NCBI GenBank assembly: GCA_035446765.1
Contig: DAOTFU010000030.1
Location: forward strand, 1 to 10,005
Direction: 5' to 3'
DNA: 10,005 bases
Origin: JALOAF01 sp035446765
Lineage (GTDB): Bacteria > Patescibacteriota > Gracilibacteria > Absconditabacterales > Absconditicoccaceae
Each line of letters begins with the position of its first letter. Positions within the stretch are counted from its first letter, which is position 1. The position numbers and the translations under genes are program-made. Below the pieces are notes generated by a model. It was given only the letters and a program-made list of their open reading frames with translations, was not told the origin of the DNA and did no database searches. This document shows positions 6,283-10,005 of this stretch, piece after piece.

Positions 6283-7620
6283 ATGCTTTCATTTTATATC
6301 CACATCCCATTTTGCAAGACAAAATGTCCATACTGTAGTTTTCAGGTATGTCCTTTTGACAAAATGAAAGAAAATATTATCCCAGAGGAAATACAAAAAT
6401 ATGTAGATGCTATTACCTCCGAGATCAAACATTATTCCAATATACTAGATGATAAGCAAATCAAATCTATTTATTTTGGATGAGGTACACCACAACTTAT
6501 TTGATTGGAAAATATACAAAAAATTACAGATACAATTGTCCAACATTTCGACGCAAAAGATTTGGAAGAGTTTAGCATAGAAATGAACCCTTATCCACAA
6601 GATGAAGCACTAAATATAGTCAAAAATTTGAGCAAAAAATACAAAGATTTTGCTAGAGTTAGATTTAGTTTTGGTATACAATCTTTCGACAACAAAGTCT
6701 TGTCTCAGTCCGGCAGAGATATTACCTATCCATGATTGGTAGAGTTTCTTAGGACATTACAAAAGATCAAACAAGACCACAATATATTCAATCTAGATTT
6801 TATTGCATTTGGACAATTCAACGAGAGTAAAAAATGAAATTTACAACTTCGAAATCCAAACAGTATGGATTTTTTCTCAAAACTCTCAGAAAGTAAATTT
6901 ATAGACTCTTATTCTGTATACACTCTAGAATTGTTTCCATGAAGTTTACGATACTATCAAAAGAAAGATACAAATTGTCCTCCTTTTTCAAAGGAGGGGA
7001 CCCACAAAGTGGGGGAGGATTTAAATCCCTCTAGCTTTGCAGAACAACTCCCTTTACAAAAGGGAGACATTATTTGTTGATCTGATGATGATGTATATGA
7101 AGAATTTGCAATACTCAAAGATATTTTGTTGGAAAAATGATTTAAAAGATATGAATTATCCAATTTTTCACTTTTGTGAAAGTCTAGCATCCACAACAGA
7201 GTTTATCGAGAGATGTGAGATTATATCTGAATATGAACATCAGCATCTTCATTCATCCAAAAGCCAAACGAAGAATTGAGAAAATATTTGCAATTAAAGT
7301 GAGCAAGTAGAGCAGTACGTCGAAACAATACGACCAAACTAGCCGAATACGAAAAATGAAATCGTTTGGATACTGTATCCATTCAAGATCTTTCAGACAA
7401 AGATATACAGATAGAGGAGTTTTTTCTATCACTCAGGACAGATAAGTGAATTCAAGATATATCAAAATATACCAATATACTAGTTTCTGACTACAAACAA
7501 AAAATCCAATCATATGCTGATCAGTGATTTATCTCTGTATTAGAAGACAAAATCAAACTAACCGATCAATGAATGGATATATACAACGATATTATCACAG
7601 AATTATTGCAAGAAATTTAG
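6283..7620 (+). CDS. hemW: HemW-like radical SAM protein
   Basis: The protein has 445 residues with many TGA codons read as Gly. It opens LSFYIHIPFCKTKCPYCSFQ: Cys11-x3-Cys15-x2-Cys18 binds the radical-SAM 4Fe-4S cluster, and lack of a Cys two residues later favours HemW over the oxidase HemN. FGGGTP (65-70) contacts SAM; VRFSFGIQSFD, LSQSGRD, YELSNFS, HNRVYREMGDYIGIG (to G318) and EEFFLSLRTDKGI are further family blocks, the last in the C-terminal winged-helix part. HemW is a heme chaperone that passes heme to respiratory proteins; in a reduced CPR-type cell its client is unclear. Normal HemW is about 380-400 residues. The excess is largely residues about 233-262, encoded by a multi-hairpin repeat (6979-7066) inserted in frame in a loop before SDDDVYEEFA. 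The TAG stop overlaps the stop of rlmH on the other strand. Confidence 0.9.
6979..7066. repeat. 88-bp multi-hairpin palindromic element inside hemW
   Basis: Four tandem hairpins or palindromes occur: CCTCCTTT with AAAGGAGG (6979-6997), CCCAC with GTGGG (7001-7013), GGATTTAAATCC (7017-7028) and CTCCCTTT with AAAGGGAG (7048-7066). The block is far richer in G and C than the surrounding gene. Its outer two hairpins are similar to each other in inverted sense. The element is translated in frame as about 30 residues (starting PPFSKEGTHKVGEDLNPSS) that have no counterpart in HemW. It looks like the small intergenic palindromic repeats of many bacterial genomes, here placed inside a gene as Rickettsia palindromic elements are. 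Confidence 0.8.
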
Positions 7621-8063
7621 TAATGATACTTTTTCCCACTTTCTATAGTTCATATCCTATAAATCTGTTCCAGTAAAGTTAATTTTGCCAATCAGTGGGG
7701 TAATGTAATCTTACCAAAAGAGATGCTCTTTATTCACTTTTGCTTCAAAATATTTTCATCCAAACCATAAGGTCATCATATCACAAATACTGTTTTCTCA
7801 TATCACAAAAATTTTTTCAATTCTTCTGTGGAATATTGTTTTCCAGATTTACTCAAAAGTATTTTGTTCCAGTCTTTGTATTTATTTTCCAATTTATCTA
7901 AAATTAGTTCAGTTTCTTTTTGTATTATCTGATCTTGACTACCATTTTTTATAGGTTTTATATTTTCCACAAAAACTTCTTTTCACAATCTTTTGATATA
8001 TTCACTTATTCACTCAGACCAGTGTTTGTCTGAATCTGAGATATTTAGTATACAATATTTCAT
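7617..8063 (-). CDS. rlmH: 23S rRNA pseudouridine-1915 N3-methyltransferase RlmH
   Basis: RlmH is a small SPOUT (knotted) methyltransferase that uses SAM to methylate pseudouridine 1915 in helix 69 of 23S rRNA on assembled 70S ribosomes. The protein has 148 residues, close to the usual 155. The C-terminal half is diagnostic: VFVIGGPYG (92-100) forms the SAM-binding loop, followed by SISFGKITLPHGLAK (113-127), LLEQIYR (130-136) and the terminal YHY. Both glycines of IGG are encoded by TGA, as are several others. The N-terminal part is diverged, as is common. The ATG at 8063 gives MKYCILNISD. It follows obg by 26 bp in the same direction, so the two are probably co-transcribed, both serving ribosome biogenesis. 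Its TAA overlaps the TAG of convergent hemW by 4 bp. Confidence 0.92.
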
Positions 8064-8089
8064 AAATTATTTAGGTATAAATTTTTATC

Positions 8090-9559
8090 TTAATATAAAA
8101 TATATTTATCATCCTTACCAGCGTAATAACTTTTGATCTTCAATACATCTCACTTTCTTATTCATTCTTTTTCAAATTCTGCCAAAAATCATTTTTCTTC
8201 TATCATGTTCCAAAACCAAGATTCTGCCTCATCATTACCCCAAGGAAGGATAAATACCATTTTACAAAATTCAGGATTGTTGATTTCTCGCACTTTAGCA
8301 TATTTTGAATTTATCTCATCTATATAACCATCTTCCAGTAGTTTTTCTTTTTCTTGATCTGTAATATCACTTATCATATCTGTTTCTCGTTCTTCAAAAT
8401 CATCATCCATTTTATCTATTTCTACCTCCACAGTTTTTGTATTTTTCAAAATACTCATCAAATGTTTGGTCCAATTTTCCAGTCCAAAATGTGTCGCAGC
8501 AGATACTACAAAAATATTTTTTTCAAAGACTTCACTTTTTATATTTAAGTTCAATTCTTTTTTACAAAATTTATTTATATTTTTCAATAATTCATTTTTA
8601 TATTCTTTCAATATTTCCTCATCATTCAAAAGATCATATTTATTCAATACAAACAAAATTATTTTATCAAAGATTATTTCTTCATCTTTTTTTGCTATCA
8701 GATGCAGGTAACCATCATTTTCTTCTAGATGTATTTTTACATCGTCGCCAAATTTATTTTTGCTGTATTCTACTATTTCTTCCAACAAGTTTGATACATC
8801 ATTTATTCATTTGTCCAATCTATCTAGATCTGCCACAAAACAAAAAACTCTAGCTTTTAGTATGTGTCTCAAAAAAGCATTTCCAAGTCATTTTCCATCA
8901 GCAGCTCATTGTATCAATCCTGGGATATCTATCATATTAAAATGATAATCTCCAGACTGTATGCTACCAAGATTTGGCACTAATGTAGTAAAAGGGTAGT
9001 CAGCTACTTTTGCTTTTGTATGTGATACAGAGTTTATCAGACTAGATTTTCATACACTAGGTGTACCTACAAGAGCCACATCTGCCAACAATTGCAATTC
9101 CAATATTACATTTTTTTCCTGTCATGGTTCTCCCAATAGTGCAAAATTTGGAAATTGATTTACAGCATTTTTAAAATGAATATTTCACTTTCCTCATTCT
9201 CCACCCTTCAATGCAGTTCGTTTTTCTCCATTTGTAGTCATTTGTTTGAGTATATCTCATTTTTCATTTTTCACCAAAGTCCCAACTGGTACCTTCAATA
9301 TTGTGCTTTCACCATTTGCTCCATATTGGTCTTTTGTCCTACCATTTTCTCCATTATTTGCTTTAAATATCTTTCTATATTTATATGGCAAAAGTGTATT
9401 TTCATTTTCATCTGCCAAAAAAACTATAGAGCCACCATTCCCACCATCTCCACCATTTGGACCTCCAAAAGGTACTCCAGATTCTCTTCTACCAGAAGCC
9501 AGACCATCTCAACCTTTTCCAGATTTTATTTCTATCTTTACCTCATCATAAAATTGCAT
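8090..9559 (-). CDS. obg: GTPase Obg (CgtA), ribosome assembly
   Basis: Obg is an essential GTPase that binds the 50S subunit during late assembly. The protein has 489 residues and is complete. Residues 1 to about 157 are the Gly-rich Obg fold (VKIEIKSGKGGDG, FGGPNGGDGGNGGS). The G domain has G1 GTPSVGKSS (165-173), YPFTT for switch I, DIPGL for G3, NKYD (306-309) for G4 and SAATHFG (from 353) for G5. The invariant Walker A Gly170 is a TGA codon. Residues about 405-489 are the C-terminal OCT domain, with MVFILPWGNDEAESWFW and GIRKGDVLKIKSYYAG as recognisable blocks. The G domain is longer than usual, with charged insertions before NKYD and between G4 and G5. The ATG at 9559 gives MQFYDEVKI, the expected start; no Shine-Dalgarno sequence precedes it. 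Element C and its promoter-like sequence lie directly upstream; rlmH follows. Confidence 0.96.
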
Positions 9560-9563
9560 TAAA

Positions 9564-9589
9564 GAAAAATTTTTAAAAATAAATTTTTC
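9564..9589. repeat. AT palindrome at the left edge of element C
   Basis: GAAAAATTT (9564-9572) and its exact complement AAATTTTTC (9581-9589) form a 9-bp perfect stem with an 8-base loop. It abuts element C and lies 4 bp upstream of the obg ATG, where the ribosome binding site would normally be. Confidence 0.6.
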
Positions 9590-9663
9590 AGCCAATAGAC
9601 TATAGCTAATTGCTGATAGCTATCAATACAATATTTTAAGCTATAAGCCATTAGCTATTAGCT
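9590..9663. repeat. Heptad hairpin element C
   Basis: The left array (9590-9624) starts AGCCAAT, AGACTAT and holds five 7-bp units. The right array, read on the minus strand from 9663, starts AGCTAAT, AGCTAAT and holds four. The arms pair imperfectly around a loop of about 11 bases. Architecture and edges match elements A and B, although C lies almost 6 kb away and has no four-helix-bundle gene beside it. Confidence 0.7.
9599..9626 (-). promoter_or_regulatory. Promoter-like sequence in element C facing obg
   Basis: On the minus strand TTGATA (9626-9621) and TATAGT (9604-9599) are 16 bp apart, entirely inside the repeat. The transcript would begin near 9592, about 33 bases before the obg ATG. 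It is the only promoter candidate seen for the obg-rlmH pair. Confidence 0.4.
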
Positions 9664-9689
9664 GAGAGTTTTCTTAAGAAAACTCTCAG
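9662..9689 (-). terminator. 28-bp perfect palindrome containing the stop of the Fur-family gene
   Basis: CTGAGAGTTTTCTT (9662-9675) is followed directly by its exact reverse complement to 9689. The TAA stop at 9674-9676 is in its centre and the last four sense codons form one arm. No U-tract follows on the minus strand, so it is an atypical terminator; element C starts within its edge. Confidence 0.5.
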
Positions 9690-10005
9690 TATATATTTAG
9701 TTCTACATTTTTTGTATCAAAATCTTTTGGCACAAAAGATAGATCTAGTTTATCTATATCTACATCCATTATTTTACCAGTTTTGTTGTCAATCAGATGA
9801 GCATGTTGTCATATATTAGTCTCATATACTCATTTTGATCATAATACTTTCAATTTTATCAATTCTCCATCTCTTACCATTTCATCTAAGTTTCTATATA
9901 CAGTAGAAAGACCAGCTTTTGGAAATTTTTCTCTAAGCCTTTTTACTATATCTTCTATTACTAGATGTTGGTGAGTGCAGATTTTTTTGATTTCTTTTTT
10001 GTACA
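9674..10005 (-). CDS. Fur-family metalloregulator, C-terminal part
   Basis: The gene runs off the right edge; 109 residues of its C-terminal part are visible. The winged-helix end is clear: an H-x-V-x-x-I segment (QHLVIEDIVKRLREKFPKAG) leads into LSTVYRNLDEMVRDGEL, the recognition-helix signature of Fur, Zur and PerR proteins. The dimerisation part follows: VYETNIGQHAHLIDNKTGKI, where HAH matches the conserved metal-binding H-x-H, then a short end PKDFDTKNVELNIYGEFS. Four TGA codons are read as Gly. The two CxxC motifs of the structural zinc site are absent from the visible part and the only Cys is in ICTHQH near the visible start, so this is a divergent member; iron, zinc or peroxide sensing cannot be told apart. 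It precedes obg in the same direction with element C between them, and its stop lies in the palindrome at 9662-9689. Confidence 0.85.

Noticed and set aside
6966..7080. Frameshift or assembly chimera in hemW at the GC-rich block
   Set aside because: The frame is unchanged on both sides and conserved HemW blocks continue directly, so an in-frame insertion explains it better.
6283..7620. HemN (oxygen-independent coproporphyrinogen oxidase)
   Set aside because: The cluster motif is C-x3-C-x2-C without the additional HemN Cys two residues later, and length and C-terminal blocks fit HemW.
8133..9562. Several plus-strand open frames of 60-140 codons opposite obg
   Set aside because: They lie antisense to a complete, well-conserved Obg and show compositional artefacts (runs of Ser, Phe, Ile) with no family resemblance.

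Overview
The window is strongly AT-rich and reads sensibly only if UGA is glycine. In-frame TGA triplets fall on family-invariant glycines: the Walker A Gly of Obg (G170), both glycines of the RlmH VIGGPYG motif, the middle Gly of the HemW FGGGTP motif and all three glycines of its GDYIGIG motif, and the Gly of NIAEG in a four-helix-bundle protein. Real genes end only in TAA or TAG. This is genetic code 25, known from Candidatus Gracilibacteria (BD1-5) and Absconditabacteria (SR1), so the DNA most likely comes from one of these Patescibacteria/CPR lineages. Under the standard code nearly every gene here looks like a string of short fragments.

Layout. At 1-161 (minus) is the start of a small exported protein. 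At 280-1704 (plus) is a tight three-gene operon: a single-TM acidic protein, a short SufB/SufD-type Fe-S scaffold protein, and a 115-aa protein of unknown function. A minus-strand gene for a zinc-binding protein (1738-2556) follows, and beyond it lies a diverged, headless second copy of the 3' end of the 115-aa gene (2641-2810). This suggests that the zinc-protein cassette arrived with, or split, a duplication. At 2851-3288 (minus) is nrdR. A four-helix-bundle (S23/IVS-type) gene (3425-3790, minus) sits between two hairpin repeat elements. A 732-codon minus-strand orphan (3927-6125) follows, facing away from hemW (6283-7620, plus). hemW overlaps rlmH tail-to-tail (7617-8063, minus), which lies behind obg (8090-9559, minus). 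The window ends in the 3' part of a Fur-family regulator (9674-10005, minus).

The most interesting structure is a family of three hairpin elements (A 3316-3416, B 3817-3903, C 9590-9663). Each is built from two inverted arrays of degenerate 7-bp units (consensus NGCTNAT) around a short loop. Each abuts a perfect palindrome on its right edge, and in all three cases that palindrome contains the stop codon of the minus-strand gene on that side. Each element also carries a sigma70-like promoter pointing at the next minus-strand gene. Separately, hemW carries an 88-bp multi-hairpin repeat that is read in frame as about 30 extra residues, resembling the in-gene palindromic elements of Rickettsia.

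Functionally the window mixes housekeeping genes (Fe-S assembly, dNTP regulation, ribosome maturation by Obg and RlmH, a radical-SAM HemW protein, a metal-type regulator) with lineage-specific proteins and small repeats.
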